Shown: one piece after another, positions 18,460-28,862 of the stretch
How the letters are laid out: every line of letters starts with the position of its first letter
Position numbering within the stretch: the first letter of the stretch is position 1
DNA from: an uncultured Prochlorococcus sp.
GTDB taxonomy: Bacteria; Cyanobacteriota; Cyanobacteriia; PCC-6307; Cyanobiaceae
DNA length: 64,000 nt
Assembly (NCBI GenBank): GCA_902565305.1
Contig: CACFEJ010000001.1
Coordinates: 18,209-82,208, forward strand
Direction of reading: 5' to 3'
The notes under the pieces: generated by a model
What the model saw: only the letters and a program-made list of their open reading frames with translations
Told to the model about the DNA's origin: nothing
Database searches by the model: none
Made by a program: the position numbers and the translations under genes

Positions 18460-20313
18460 TTAAATATAATTAGCTACTTTAACTTCAGAACGATTAAGTA
18501 AATCCTGAATATCTTCAGTATCTATAGTTTCTCTTTCAATTAGCATTTGAGCCATTTCGTCTAGAACAGTTCTATTATCTGATAAAACTTTTGTAGCTCT
18601 CTTATAGGCAACATCAACAAGCTCTGAAACCTCTACATCAATCGTTGCTGCTGTATCTTCAGAGAAGTCTCTTGTAGAACTCATATCTCTTCCGAGAAAC
18701 ATTCCACCTTGAGATTGACCTAATGCGACTGGGCCTATTTTATCACTCATACCAAATTTGGTTATCATTTGTCTTGCTACGTTGGCAACTTGTTGTAAAT
18801 CATTTGAAGCTCCGGTTGTTACCTCTTCTTCTCCATAGACTATTTCTTCAGCAACTCTTCCACCGAGAGCTACAGCCATTTGATTTTGAAGGTAAGAACG
18901 AGAATAAAGACCAGATTCCATTCTTTCTTCACTTGGAGTAAAGAAAGTTAAACCTCCAGCTTGACCTCTTGGAATTATTGAAACTTTTGCTACGGGATCA
19001 TAATCAGGCATTAATGCTCCAACAAGTGCATGACCAGCTTCGTGATAAGCAACTAATTCTTTCTTCTTATCACTTATGACTCTATCTTTCTTCTCTGGAC
19101 CAGCCATAACTCTTTCAATGGCATCACCCACCTCATCATTACTTACTTTATCTAGATCTTTTCTAGCTGCTAGTATTGCTGCTTCATTTAAAAGGTTAGC
19201 TAAATCTGCACCAGTAAATCCTGGTGTTCTTCTAGCAACTTTATCTAAATCAACGTCTTTTGAAAGAGTTTTATCTTTCGCATGAACATTTAATATCTGT
19301 AATCTTCCGGCGTAATCTGGTCTATCTACTGTTACCTGTCTATCGAATCTTCCAGGACGCATTAAAGCAGAATCCAAGACATCAGGTCTATTAGTAGCCG
19401 CAACTATTATTATTCCTGAATTCCCTTCGAAACCATCCATTTCGGTTAGGAGTTGATTTAATGTTTGTTCTCTTTCATCATTACCTCCGCCCATTCCAGC
19501 CCCTCTTTGTCTTCCAACGGCATCTATTTCGTCAATGAATACAATACAAGGAGCATTCTTTTTAGCTTGTTCAAAAAGATCTCTAACTCTGCTAGCTCCA
19601 ACTCCTACAAACATCTCTACAAATTCTGAACCAGATATTGAGAAAAAAGGTACACCTGCTTCTCCAGCTACTGCTTTTGCTAATAATGTTTTTCCTGTAC
19701 CAGGAGGGCCAACAAGAAGAACTCCTTTAGGGATCTTTGCTCCGACTGCAGTAAATCTATCTGGACTCTTAAGAAAATCTACAACTTCTGTGAGTTCTAA
19801 TTTTGCACCTTCAACACCAGCAACATCTGAAAAGGTTACTTGTGTAGATGGTTCCATTTGTAATCTAGCTTTGCTCTTGCCAAAACTCATGGCAGGGTTA
19901 CCGCCTCCAGCATTCCCGCTTTGAGATCTTCTGAAAAGAAAGAATAGACCTCCAATCAAAAGTACTGGGAAAATTAAGCTACTTACAGCCTGTTGCCATG
20001 GATTAGCTAATTTTGTGGGAGTTACAGCTATATCTACGTTATTCTCAGTAAGTATTTTTAATAAATCTTTGTCAGGAGCTAAATTGACCTCAGACCTGCT
20101 TCCATCATTTTCAACAACTTGAGCTGTGGCATTGTCTGGAGATATTAGGACTCTACTGATTTCTTTATCTTGAACTGCCTCTATAAAGTCACTATATCTT
20201 AAGGTCTTTGTAGAACTTTCAGTACTAGGTTTATCAAAAACTGAAGTACCAATGAAAATTACAGTAATAACAGCTAGGACATAAAGTCCTACGTTTCTCC
20301 AACGTTTGTTCAC
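18460..20313 (-). CDS. ftsH: ATP-dependent zinc metalloprotease FtsH
   Basis: [53 protein letters not shown]. Confidence 0.98.
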   Translation of the reverse strand: MNKRWRNVGLYVLAVITVIFIGTSVFDKPSTESSTKTLRYSDFIEAVQDKEISRVLISPDNATAQVVENDGSRSEVNLAPDKDLLKILTENNVDIAVTPTKLANPWQQAVSSLIFPVLLIGGLFFLFRRSQSGNAGGGNPAMSFGKSKARLQMEPSTQVTFSDVAGVEGAKLELTEVVDFLKSPDRFTAVGAKIPKGVLLVGPPGTGKTLLAKAVAGEAGVPFFSISGSEFVEMFVGVGASRVRDLFEQAKKNAPCIVFIDEIDAVGRQRGAGMGGGNDEREQTLNQLLTEMDGFEGNSGIIIVAATNRPDVLDSALMRPGRFDRQVTVDRPDYAGRLQILNVHAKDKTLSKDVDLDKVARRTPGFTGADLANLLNEAAILAARKDLDKVSNDEVGDAIERVMAGPEKKDRVISDKKKELVAYHEAGHALVGALMPDYDPVAKVSIIPRGQAGGLTFFTPSEERMESGLYSRSYLQNQMAVALGGRVAEEIVYGEEEVTTGASNDLQQVANVARQMITKFGMSDKIGPVALGQSQGGMFLGRDMSSTRDFSEDTAATIDVEVSELVDVAYKRATKVLSDNRTVLDEMAQMLIERETIDTEDIQDLLNRSEVKVANYI

Positions 20314-20359
20314 GATAAAAAATCTTTAATAAATCTATAATACTAATAATAAAACAATA

Positions 20360-21535
20360 TTAAGAGCGTCTTAGAACATCTACTACACTTTTGAATGCAA
20401 ACCATTCAGGAATTGGTTCGCCATTCCTCAATTTCTTTCTAAATTCAGTACCACTAAGTTTCATAATTTCATAATTAAATTCTTTAGCTTCTTCAGCTGT
20501 TATATATCCTTTTTCCTTCGTATAAACTAAATTTTTTGAAGGAACAGTTTGCATCATCAATTCATCTGCACACTTATTCGCAAAATTCTGGGCATCATAT
20601 GGACCATAAAAATCTTCACCAGTTGATGACGACTTACAACCAGCCATATCTCTACCAATAATAAAGTGGGTGCAGCCATAATTTCTTCTGATTATCATAT
20701 GTTGAAGAGCTTCTCTTGGCCCTGCCATATGCATTGAATAAGGTAAAAAAGCCCATTTTATTCTTTCATCAGATATTTCCTCTTCTAATTCTTTGTAGGT
20801 CAAATATCTAACTTTTCCAGGAATATCATCTTGTTGAGTTGGCCCACAAGTTGGATGAACTAAAACAACTGATTTAGAGGAGACATTATCTGAAAGTAAG
20901 GCATTAGTAAATAATTCATAATGTGCTCTATGAATTGGATTTCTGCATTGAAATGCAACTACATCATGATTTGAGGGAAGTGTAGATCTAACTTCTTCTG
21001 GGGTTTTACAAGGGAATTCTCTAATTGGTAGTTCAAAACCATAAACTCTTCCTCCTATATAAAATCTCCCTCTCTCGTTAAAAATCATCTTAACAGCAGG
21101 ATGATCTAAAGAATTAGTACCATAACAAAGTTCAGCTTCTAAGGATTTGTCAGGCTCCCATTTAGAGCTAACTTCTAAAATCGCAATTTTTTGTTTTTTA
21201 TAAGTAAGTAATATTGTCTCGCCAGCTTTTACTTTTTCATTATTTGAATCAAATACAATAGGCAAGCCAAAAAGCAACCCGTTTGTATTTCTATTATTTT
21301 TAATTACCGAATTGTAGTTATTTTCATCCATAAAACCTTCCAGTGGAGAAAAAGCTCCAACCATCAAAAGTTCTACATCGCATGCATTTCTCTCGCTGCA
21401 TTCAAACTCATAAGTAGCTTTAGAGATAAAATCATTTTTAAGGTTTTTATCTCTAATAAATAAATTTTTTAGTTCCCCTCCATAAGGCGGTATTAGTCCA
21501 TTAGTATCTGTTTTAGTTTTTTGTTGTAATTCCAT
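20360..21535 (-). CDS. sat: Sulfate adenylyltransferase (ATP sulfurylase)
   Basis: QCRNPIHRAHYE, HPTCGPTQQDDIPGKVR, GRDMAGCKSSSTGEDFYGPYDAQ. Confidence 0.96.
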   Translation of the reverse strand: MELQQKTKTDTNGLIPPYGGELKNLFIRDKNLKNDFISKATYEFECSERNACDVELLMVGAFSPLEGFMDENNYNSVIKNNRNTNGLLFGLPIVFDSNNEKVKAGETILLTYKKQKIAILEVSSKWEPDKSLEAELCYGTNSLDHPAVKMIFNERGRFYIGGRVYGFELPIREFPCKTPEEVRSTLPSNHDVVAFQCRNPIHRAHYELFTNALLSDNVSSKSVVLVHPTCGPTQQDDIPGKVRYLTYKELEEEISDERIKWAFLPYSMHMAGPREALQHMIIRRNYGCTHFIIGRDMAGCKSSSTGEDFYGPYDAQNFANKCADELMMQTVPSKNLVYTKEKGYITAEEAKEFNYEIMKLSGTEFRKKLRNGEPIPEWFAFKSVVDVLRRS

Positions 21536-21566
21536 TTTTAAATTTATAAAGAAAAATTTTGAAAAA

Positions 21567-21593
21567 AAAAGAGGGGTTTAACCCCCTTTTTTT
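21567..21593 (-). terminator. Hairpin with A/T tracts between psbO and sat (likely terminator for sat)
   Basis: aaaaaaagaGGGGtttaaCCCCctttttttc. Confidence 0.75.
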
Positions 21594-21605
21594 CTTAAAT
21601 AGGAT

Positions 21606-22400
21606 TTATGCCTTTCTTCCGTAAAGCTCCCCAATTATTTTTACATCAAGTGGATCCTTCGAACCCATATCAGTATCTGAAGGTTGGATAGCTTCAAAAG
21701 TACCAGCAAACTCGTCTGTGTCAGAATCTACATTGTTGATTGAAAGTGTAATAACGCCTGTGCCGTTTACATCAACTTTAATATTTTCTTTTGCAAGTTC
21801 TTCATCATCTCCTCCCAATGCAACTAAACCTTGAGCATATTCAACACCAGTATTTTTAGCTCTTGCCTTAGGATCTAGAAAGTCACCAGTTCTGTAATTA
21901 GGTGTAAATGTTGAACCACTAACCTCAGTGCCTGGCTCTATAGATGAAGGTAAATCAGCTGTAAGATCTTTTGCTGAGAATGCAAATGGAACCTCTAAAC
22001 CACCAGGAGTTAATACAGTAATAAGTTGAAAATCAATACCACCTTTTTCTGTGAAAGTTCCTGAATCTATATCTCCATAAACTTCTGTCACTGTAGTGTT
22101 ATTTCTGGGGCTAATAATTTTTGTAGAAACAAATTCTGCAGCTTTTCGTTTTGTCCCGGGCACTTTTACATAAACTTCTGTTGGATGCATGCATATTCCT
22201 TTAAGGCTATCTCCATTCCCTAGAGATATTGATCCGACAAGAGATGTGTCTAATGAAGGACAATCATTAGCTTTTCCTGTGTTTACAACATCTGTGAATT
22301 GTGCATTTCCTCTTTCAGAGAAAGCAAATGTTTTAACAGGCACGAAAGCAAAAGTTATACAAATTGAAATAACAAAAGCTAAGAAAGAACGAATTCTCAT
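21606..22400 (-). CDS. psbO: Photosystem II manganese-stabilising protein PsbO (probable start at internal ATG 22400; ORF extends to 22445)
   Basis: MRIRSFLAFVISICITFAFVPVKTFA signal peptide; PRNNTTVTEVYGDI, KGGIDFQLITVLTPGGLEVPFAFSAK. Confidence 0.93.
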   Translation of the reverse strand: MRIRSFLAFVISICITFAFVPVKTFAFSERGNAQFTDVVNTGKANDCPSLDTSLVGSISLGNGDSLKGICMHPTEVYVKVPGTKRKAAEFVSTKIISPRNNTTVTEVYGDIDSGTFTEKGGIDFQLITVLTPGGLEVPFAFSAKDLTADLPSSIEPGTEVSGSTFTPNYRTGDFLDPKARAKNTGVEYAQGLVALGGDDEELAKENIKVDVNGTGVITLSINNVDSDTDEFAGTFEAIQPSDTDMGSKDPLDVKIIGELYGRKA

Positions 22401-22616
22401 AATTAAAGTTTCAGTAAAGTTCTGTGACGATAGATTAAAGGTCATCTAAATAGTTCAGTACGGATATTACAAGGGAAAGGACCATAAAAGATAGGACTTT
22501 TAAATCCTCGAAACAACCCGTAGCTTTTTAGATTTTAAAAAACTGGGATTATTTTAAGCTATCACATTATTTTTAATGATTAAGATTACAAAAAAATACA
22601 AATTAAGAAATTTTTT

Positions 22617-23873
22617 TTATTTTTTTAATGAAATAATTTGGGTTATTAATTTATTTGCTAAATCAATTTTTGATGTTTTTTTAATATAATGTTCCATATT
22701 GTTCGTATCAAACAGCCAACCCTCATTTTGTGCTAAAAAGCCAAATCCTTGGCCTTCAAGATCAATTGGATTTGCGAATAGATAATCACAACCCTTTTGA
22801 ATAATCTTTTGCTTAATTCTTATTCTTGCTTCTTCGATAGATCCTGTAAAAGCACAAAAGCCTACAAAAACTTGGTTATCTTTTTTTGATTTACTAATTG
22901 TTTTTAAAATATCTGGGACTAGCTCAAAGTTTTTTTTCAAATGTTCATTAATTTTATTTTTTGGAATTTTAGCTGAAGTATCTGAGGTTATCTTGAAATC
23001 AGATACTGCTGCATTCATGAAAAAATAATCACAATTTGATATTTCATTATTAAGTGCCTTAATTAAATCAACGCTAGTTTCAATTTCATATCTTTTTATT
23101 CCATCTGTAAGATTCTTATCGATTTTCAGAGGCCCATGGACATATTTTACTTGTGCTCCTCTGAACCTCGCCACTTGAGAAAGAAGTAGGCCCATAGCTC
23201 CAGAACTTTTGTTAGTAATATGTCTTGCCGCGTCAATTTGCTCTGAGGTGCACCCCCCAGTTATTAAAATTTCTTTATTAAGTAAATCTTTGCGATATTC
23301 ATTTTCATTGTGTGAAGCTATAAATTCAAGAGCTAATTGAATTAGATCATTTGGAGGTATCTTACCGATGCCAATAGCATCACATGCTAAGAGGCCTTCA
23401 CTTGGTTGCAAAGACAAAACATTTTCGTAATTTTGTAAATTCTCATAATTTTTTTGGACAGCTTTATTTAGCCACATTTGTGTATTCATTGCTGGTGCAA
23501 CAATAATTGGCTTTGTATTTGCTATTAAGATGCTTGGGATCAATCCCTCTGCATTTCCAGTTACCCATTTTGCTAATGTTGTCGCTGTTAAAGGCGCAAT
23601 GATTAAAATATCAGCCCAATTACTTAGTTCTATGTGAAGAGGTGTTGATTGACTATTTGACCATTGATCATTTTCTAAAACGCAGGGGTTTCTACTTAAA
23701 ATAGAAAGAGAAAGAGGCTTTATTAATTTTTCTGCATTTTTTGATAAAACGCATCTTATTTCATAATTGTCTTTCGCTAATTGGCTAACTAATAATGGAA
23801 TTCTTACAGCTGCGATACTTCCAGTTATTAATAAAAGAACCTTTATTTTGGAGTCCTTACTTTTAGTTTTCAT
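22617..23873 (-). CDS. coaBC: Bifunctional phosphopantothenoylcysteine decarboxylase/synthetase
   Basis: LLLITGSIAAVRIP, APAMNTQMW, LITGGCTSEQIDAARHITNKSSGAMG. Confidence 0.94.
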   Translation of the reverse strand: MKTKSKDSKIKVLLLITGSIAAVRIPLLVSQLAKDNYEIRCVLSKNAEKLIKPLSLSILSRNPCVLENDQWSNSQSTPLHIELSNWADILIIAPLTATTLAKWVTGNAEGLIPSILIANTKPIIVAPAMNTQMWLNKAVQKNYENLQNYENVLSLQPSEGLLACDAIGIGKIPPNDLIQLALEFIASHNENEYRKDLLNKEILITGGCTSEQIDAARHITNKSSGAMGLLLSQVARFRGAQVKYVHGPLKIDKNLTDGIKRYEIETSVDLIKALNNEISNCDYFFMNAAVSDFKITSDTSAKIPKNKINEHLKKNFELVPDILKTISKSKKDNQVFVGFCAFTGSIEEARIRIKQKIIQKGCDYLFANPIDLEGQGFGFLAQNEGWLFDTNNMEHYIKKTSKIDLANKLITQIISLKK

Positions 23874-24099
23874 CGAAAGGTTCCTGATCGAGTAGATGGG
23901 TATAATTAGTTGTCAATTCTGGTCTATTGATGGCAAGAGCCCTCAGTAAGTGCCAGTCTTTTAATCCATCAAATGGAGTATTATAATTATCTTCCTCTAG
24001 CCTTTTAGCGAGCTCAAGGGTCATTTCTTCATCAAAAGAATTTACTAGTTCCTCGCTTATTTTATTTTCAGAAATGAATTTCATATTGAGTAAAGTCAA
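23863..24099 (-). CDS. Conserved cyanobacterial hypothetical protein (DUF2555-like)
   Basis: Small ORF overlapping coaBC start; TPFDGLKDWHLLRALAI. Confidence 0.65.
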   Translation of the reverse strand: MTLLNMKFISENKISEELVNSFDEEMTLELAKRLEEDNYNTPFDGLKDWHLLRALAINRPELTTNYTHLLDQEPFDEN

Positions 24100-24299
24100 T
24101 ATATCCTAATAATAAAGCCTCAAGTAATTATTTAAAATTGATATAAGAATTTAGTATATATTTTCAAGGATATGGTAATTTCAATTTTTATAATCTTTTT
24201 AAATTTTTGTTAAGTCATTTATCTTCATTCTCAGTCATAAAAATGAAAACTCTCCTTTTCAAAAATATTTTTTCTTAAAATACCGAAAAAATTTATATC

Positions 24300-24500
24300 A
24301 TGTCGCAAACCAAAAGAGAGCAAGTCATTAGTCACATTCGCTATTTAAGGCAAGAGCTTAGAGAAATGCATTTAGGAATAAAAGAAGATGACCTTTTCCC
24401 TGAACCAGGCGAATTAAGAGGATTAATGGCTCAGTTGGAGGCATTACTTGAATTAATAGAAGGAAATACTAAAATTCAATCAAACTCTGAAGCTGCTTAG
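24300..24500 (+). CDS. Small conserved hypothetical protein
   Basis: 66-aa ORF with ATG start, upstream of ycf20-like gene. Confidence 0.65.
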   Translation: MSQTKREQVISHIRYLRQELREMHLGIKEDDLFPEPGELRGLMAQLEALLELIEGNTKIQSNSEAA

Positions 24501-24511
24501 TTTAATGCAAA

Positions 24512-24853
24512 ATGGTTGTTAAACCTCAAAAGACAAAATTTCAGCTAAAAATTGTGGAAAATATTCAGACATTAAGTATTTGGGCTAATAATCCATGGCG
24601 AAGATATTCAATATCATTGATTATAATTTTAATCGGCTACTTTTTTGGAAGTTCTCTTGGTATGGTAAGTGCCGTTGTGGAACTCATGGATCCAGTAGCT
24701 GCTTTCTTATCAGTAGTTTTTATTGAGTTTTTAATAGTTTTGAGAAGAAATTTTAGATTTGAAAGGAAAAAGAAATTTTTAGTACTTTTATTAGATTCTT
24801 TAAGATTGGGATTATTTTATGGTTTCTTTACTGAAAGTCTGAAGTTGCTATAA
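24512..24853 (+). CDS. Ycf20-like membrane protein (DUF565)
   Basis: NPWRRYSISLIIILIGYFFGSSLGMVSA, DPVAAFLSVVFIEFLI. Confidence 0.75.
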   Translation: MVVKPQKTKFQLKIVENIQTLSIWANNPWRRYSISLIIILIGYFFGSSLGMVSAVVELMDPVAAFLSVVFIEFLIVLRRNFRFERKKKFLVLLLDSLRLGLFYGFFTESLKLL

Positions 24854-24855
24854 AT

Positions 24856-25872
24856 TTACTTGTTGTGTTTTTGTAATAGATAAAGCAAAGCCATTCTTAT
24901 AGGTATACCATTTGCAACTTGATTATTAATTAAGCAATTAGAATATCCATCTACCACTTTGCTACTTATTTCAATATCTCTGTTAATGGGACCAGGATGT
25001 AGTACTGGAATTTCTTTGTTATTTAAAGATAATTTCTCTGGGGTTAAGCCATAATGCAAACTATATGAATCAATGCTACTTAATAAATTTTCCATCATTC
25101 TCTCTTTCTGGAGTCTTAAAACAATAATCGCATCTGCAATTTTTATTGATTCTTCCAATGATCTAGAAATTGTTATGGAACCTCTTGATTTAACAGGATC
25201 TTCTGTTTGATTTGGCGCGGGGTTTTTTAAAAAATTGATAAATTCGTCAGGTATTAATGTCTTAGGACCACATAAGATTATATCGGCGCCGAATGCACTT
25301 AAAGCCCAAAGATTTGACCTGGCAACCCTTGAATGATTAACGTCTCCAATTATTAAAATTTTTTTGGAATTTAAAACCTCTGGATTCAGTTTTTTTTGGG
25401 AAAAGAATTTTATCAATGTATAGATGTCAAGCAATCCTTGGCTGGGGTGACTATGTAATCCATCGCCTGCATTAAGAACCGAAGTCTTGGAATTTATTGC
25501 ATCAAGTTTTTTTGCGATTTCAAAGGTTATGTAACTTGATGAATGTCTGATAACTAATGTATCCGCACCCATAGCAGAATAAGTTATGGCTGTATCAATT
25601 ATTGTTTCGCCTTTTGTTAAAGAGCTGGAGGATGGCGCAAAGGTTTGGACATCAGCAGAAAGTCTTTTTGCTGCAAGCTCAAAACTATTTTTTGTTCTTG
25701 TACTAGCCTCAAAAAATAAAGACGTTACCAAAGTCCCTTGTAAGGCCGGTATCTTTTTTGTGCCTGCATTTTTTAGTGCATCAAATCTATTAGCTAATTC
25801 AAATACTGACTCATAATCTTTAATTGAAAAATTAGCTAGTGTGTGGATATGTTTATGAGGCCAAATTTGCAT
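24856..25872 (-). CDS. pyrB: Aspartate carbamoyltransferase catalytic subunit
   Basis: [45 protein letters not shown]. Confidence 0.97.
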   Translation of the reverse strand: MQIWPHKHIHTLANFSIKDYESVFELANRFDALKNAGTKKIPALQGTLVTSLFFEASTRTKNSFELAAKRLSADVQTFAPSSSSLTKGETIIDTAITYSAMGADTLVIRHSSSYITFEIAKKLDAINSKTSVLNAGDGLHSHPSQGLLDIYTLIKFFSQKKLNPEVLNSKKILIIGDVNHSRVARSNLWALSAFGADIILCGPKTLIPDEFINFLKNPAPNQTEDPVKSRGSITISRSLEESIKIADAIIVLRLQKERMMENLLSSIDSYSLHYGLTPEKLSLNNKEIPVLHPGPINRDIEISSKVVDGYSNCLINNQVANGIPIRMALLYLLQKHNK

Positions 25873-25877
25873 TACGC

Positions 25878-26477
25878 TTAAAAAGATAAATGATTATTAA
25901 ATTTAGGTGTTCTGTCACCTTTTAATCTTTTACTTACACTCCTACTATTTTTGAGATACCAACGCCATTTTATATTTTTTGCCTTTGATATGCCAATTCT
26001 CGTAGTTTGAATAAGATCTTTTTTTTCCAGAGTGGAGTCTCGTGGAGAAATCCATAAAGATTTATTATTAAGAACTTCAAGTGAGTTAAATGAAATATCT
26101 ATACTGAATGTTTTAGTTACCAGGCCAGGTCCAGAAGCTAATCTTTCATTTTTATTAGATATAAAAACTGATCTTATCAAGACACCACTCGCAAAATTTT
26201 CTTTATCAGTAACTATGTTTAAACAATGATGAATGCCATAAGATTTGTAAATATAAAATGTGCCAGGTTTTCCAAATAATGATTTGTTTGATTCAGTCAT
26301 TTTGCGGTATCCATGACAGGCCTCTTCTTCCTGTGAATAAGCTTCAGTTTCAACAATTACCCCTGTAACATGATCTATCTCATTATTTTTTCTTATGAGG
26401 TGGCAGCCTATTAAATCAGGAGCAACAAGTTTAGAGTGCCGATAAAAAAAATTTTTTGGAAATAATTCTTCTTCTAT
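25878..26477 (-). CDS. DNA-3-methyladenine glycosylase, extended to a putative ATA start (track ORF starts at internal Met 26300)
   Basis: Upstream in-frame sequence [59 protein letters not shown] is the conserved AAG-family N-terminal part; no ATG/GTG/TTG before the TGA at 26481-26483. Confidence 0.8.
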   Translation of the reverse strand: MEEELFPKNFFYRHSKLVAPDLIGCHLIRKNNEIDHVTGVIVETEAYSQEEEACHGYRKMTESNKSLFGKPGTFYIYKSYGIHHCLNIVTDKENFASGVLIRSVFISNKNERLASGPGLVTKTFSIDISFNSLEVLNNKSLWISPRDSTLEKKDLIQTTRIGISKAKNIKWRWYLKNSRSVSKRLKGDRTPKFNNHLSF

Positions 26478-26649
26478 TTTTCAATGTCTATCTAATAACA
26501 TGTTTAGCTGAGAAAAATAATTAAGGCTATAAATTGATATTGATTTTCAAAAAAATGTGAGTATGTTTTTAAAATATTTGAAATTCAAAGGATATGTAAA
26601 TAAGTTGTTCTTAATAAACTATTATTTAAATAAGAAAGATATTAAAAGT

Positions 26650-26943
26650 ATGACAAAAATAACTAAAGAGGAAGTAAAAAAGGTTGCTCATTTAGCGAGA
26701 TTAGAACTTAACGAGAATGAAATTAATAATCATGCAGAACAATTAGAAAAGATATTGGATTACATAAGACAACTAGAAAAAATTGATACAGATGATGTCC
26801 CCTGTACAACCAGAGCTATAGAGGTTGTAAATGTATTTAGAAAAGACGAAAAGAAAAATTCGGATTGCAATGAAGAACTTTTAGAATTAGGTCCATCGAG
26901 AGAAGATAAATATTTTAAAGTACCAAAAATTATTAATGAATGA
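26650..26943 (+). CDS. gatC: Aspartyl/glutamyl-tRNA amidotransferase subunit C (probable start at internal ATG)
   Basis: MTKITKEEVKKVAHLARLELNENEI...QLEKILDYIRQLEKIDTDDV. Confidence 0.93.
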   Translation: MTKITKEEVKKVAHLARLELNENEINNHAEQLEKILDYIRQLEKIDTDDVPCTTRAIEVVNVFRKDEKKNSDCNEELLELGPSREDKYFKVPKIINE

Positions 26944-26948
26944 GTAAG

Positions 26949-27980
26949 TTAGTTGCTTCCAATAAATGTTTTGTTGACTATCTTTAATAAAAATTTTTTT
27001 AATTTAAAGCCTGGATATAAATTTATGATTTTTCTTATTTTTCCCCTCTTTTTGCTATGACTCCTTACACCAATTAATAAATCATAAATAAAGTTAAAAA
27101 TGTCTTCTTTACTTTCAAATATCCCAACCCTTTGAGGGGAGCCTTTTTTATCCAATAAAGGCTTAGTTTTTTCATAAGCTATTTTGTATTCAAACCAAGG
27201 AATCGAAGGCCAAAGATGATGAATGAGATGGTAATTTTGCCCCATTATTAATAAATTCATAAATTTGCTTGGATAAACTCGAGAATTTATCCATTTATTC
27301 CTTGATCTAAATGGTCTATGGGGTAAATAATCAAAAAATATTCCTAAAGTGACCCCTACCATTAATGCTGGGCCGAACCATAAATTATAAATTAAATTCA
27401 TAAAGTCAAATTTCAAACCAGCCAAGATAATTGTTATAAATATGGATCTTTCAATTCCCCATTGTAGTAATTCATATCTTCGCCAGAGTTTTCTTTGAAA
27501 GAAAAACACCTCATGATAAAAAAATCTTGGAGCAATTAGCCAAATTGGACCAAAAGTACTGACAATATGATCTGGATCATTTTTGGGGTGATTTACGTGA
27601 ATATGATGTTGTAAATGAACTCTCGTAAAAACTGGGAAGCTAAATCCTAATAGAATAGCTGAGCCATGGCCCATTGCTTGATTAATCCAAGGAACTGGAT
27701 GAGCAGCTTTATGACAGGCATCATGAATAACAGTACCTTCAATATGTAAAGCTAAAAAAGCAGTGGCTACAAGTAAAGGTAAAGGCCAAACACCCCTATA
27801 CCATTGCCATATGCTAAGAAAAGCGAGAAAATAACCGCCAAAAAATAAACCTAATGTTGGATTCCAAAAACTTGGCGGATCTACGTAATTTTTAATCTCT
27901 TTTTGCCAATTAAATGATTTTGAAGAATTAGTATTTTTTGTTGTATTTTTACTGGTTAAGTTTGAAATCGTTTCTTTTAT
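26949..27980 (-). CDS. crtR: Beta-carotene hydroxylase, extended to a putative ATA start (track ORF starts at internal Met 27674)
   Basis: Histidine-box motifs HDACHKAAH, HLQHHIHVNHP, HLIHHLWPSIPW; upstream in-frame IKETISNLTSKNTTKNTNSSKSFNWQKEIKNYVDPPSFWNPTLGLFFGGYF...HIEGTVIHDACHKAAH. Confidence 0.88.
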   Translation of the reverse strand: MKETISNLTSKNTTKNTNSSKSFNWQKEIKNYVDPPSFWNPTLGLFFGGYFLAFLSIWQWYRGVWPLPLLVATAFLALHIEGTVIHDACHKAAHPVPWINQAMGHGSAILLGFSFPVFTRVHLQHHIHVNHPKNDPDHIVSTFGPIWLIAPRFFYHEVFFFQRKLWRRYELLQWGIERSIFITIILAGLKFDFMNLIYNLWFGPALMVGVTLGIFFDYLPHRPFRSRNKWINSRVYPSKFMNLLIMGQNYHLIHHLWPSIPWFEYKIAYEKTKPLLDKKGSPQRVGIFESKEDIFNFIYDLLIGVRSHSKKRGKIRKIINLYPGFKLKKFLLKIVNKTFIGSN

Positions 27981-28138
27981 TCTTTAAATAATATAACTAA
28001 TATTTCAAGATGATTGCATGTTTAAAGATAAAAAAAATTTTTTTTGGGTATTTTTAATTTAATTTTAATGTGTCAAATTAATCATCTTAAGAAAAAATAT
28101 TTTTAAAATAAACCTCTTTCAATTATTATTTTATTTGA

Positions 28139-28220
28139 GCGGTCGTGGCGGAATTGGTAGACGCGCGAGTTTTAGGTACTCGTATCTTCGGGTGTGGGAG
28201 TTCAAGTCTCCCCGACCGCA
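28139..28220 (+). tRNA. tRNA-Leu (anticodon TAG)
   Basis: GCGGTCG acceptor stem / CGACCGC; anticodon arm CGAGT-TTTAGGT-ACTCG; long variable arm; GTTCAAGTC T-loop. Confidence 0.95.
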
Positions 28221-28291
28221 CTTAAGGAAATTCTGATAGATAGTTTGTTTATTGATTTCGAATCTTATAATTTAATAAAGTATTTAATTCA

Positions 28292-28741
28292 ATGAATAGT
28301 TTGATAATTTATTTGGGAACTTTTTATATTTTAGTTGGCACCATTTTTCTAACTGTACCGATAATTTATCTTGAGCTTGGAAAACCAAAAGACTTAATAA
28401 AAGCTTTTTTAAATTTATTAATAGGTTTGATATTAATAATTAAAAATAAAACACTAGATGAATCATTTTTTGTAATTTTCCTTTTTTTAACAGTACTAGT
28501 TATTTTTTATTTAGTTGAGCTTTTTTTATCTAGATGGTACCAATTGACAGATAAAGAAAAGAAAAAATTAATTACCTTTTTGGAGTTTAAAAATAACTTC
28601 TTGAAAATATTAGAGTCTATAAATCTGGTATTTGGTAATTTCACGAAACCTTCAAATTTTTTCAATTTTGGTAGCAATAATAAAAATACAACCCAAAAGA
28701 AGTGGGTAAGAAATGATAAAAATGATAATATAAAAGTCTGA
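28292..28741 (+). CDS. Hypothetical membrane protein (possibly Ycf66-like)
   Basis: Multiple predicted TM segments; family assignment tentative. Confidence 0.55.
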   Translation: MNSLIIYLGTFYILVGTIFLTVPIIYLELGKPKDLIKAFLNLLIGLILIIKNKTLDESFFVIFLFLTVLVIFYLVELFLSRWYQLTDKEKKKLITFLEFKNNFLKILESINLVFGNFTKPSNFFNFGSNNKNTTQKKWVRNDKNDNIKV

Positions 28742-28862
28742 AATCAAATAAATTGGTTATTTGAAACATCCCAAAAAAACTACAGGTCAATTAAGAAAGA
28801 ATATAATGAATTAGATTTATTTAAATAATTCTTTTGATCACCAATATTTCTTAAATCGTCGT

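Noticed and set aside
19535-19924. 129-aa plus-strand ORF inside ftsH
   Set aside because: Antisense shadow of the FtsH AAA+ domain; no independent coding signal.
22446-22616. Possible small RNA in the psbO-coaBC gap
   Set aside because: No convincing hairpin/terminator or recognised Yfr motif; GTA-N7-TAC here also fails NtcA spacing.
26557-26649. 31-codon N-terminal extension of gatC in the ORF track
   Set aside because: GatC homology begins at MTKITKEE (26650); the upstream stretch looks like AT-rich leader in frame by chance.
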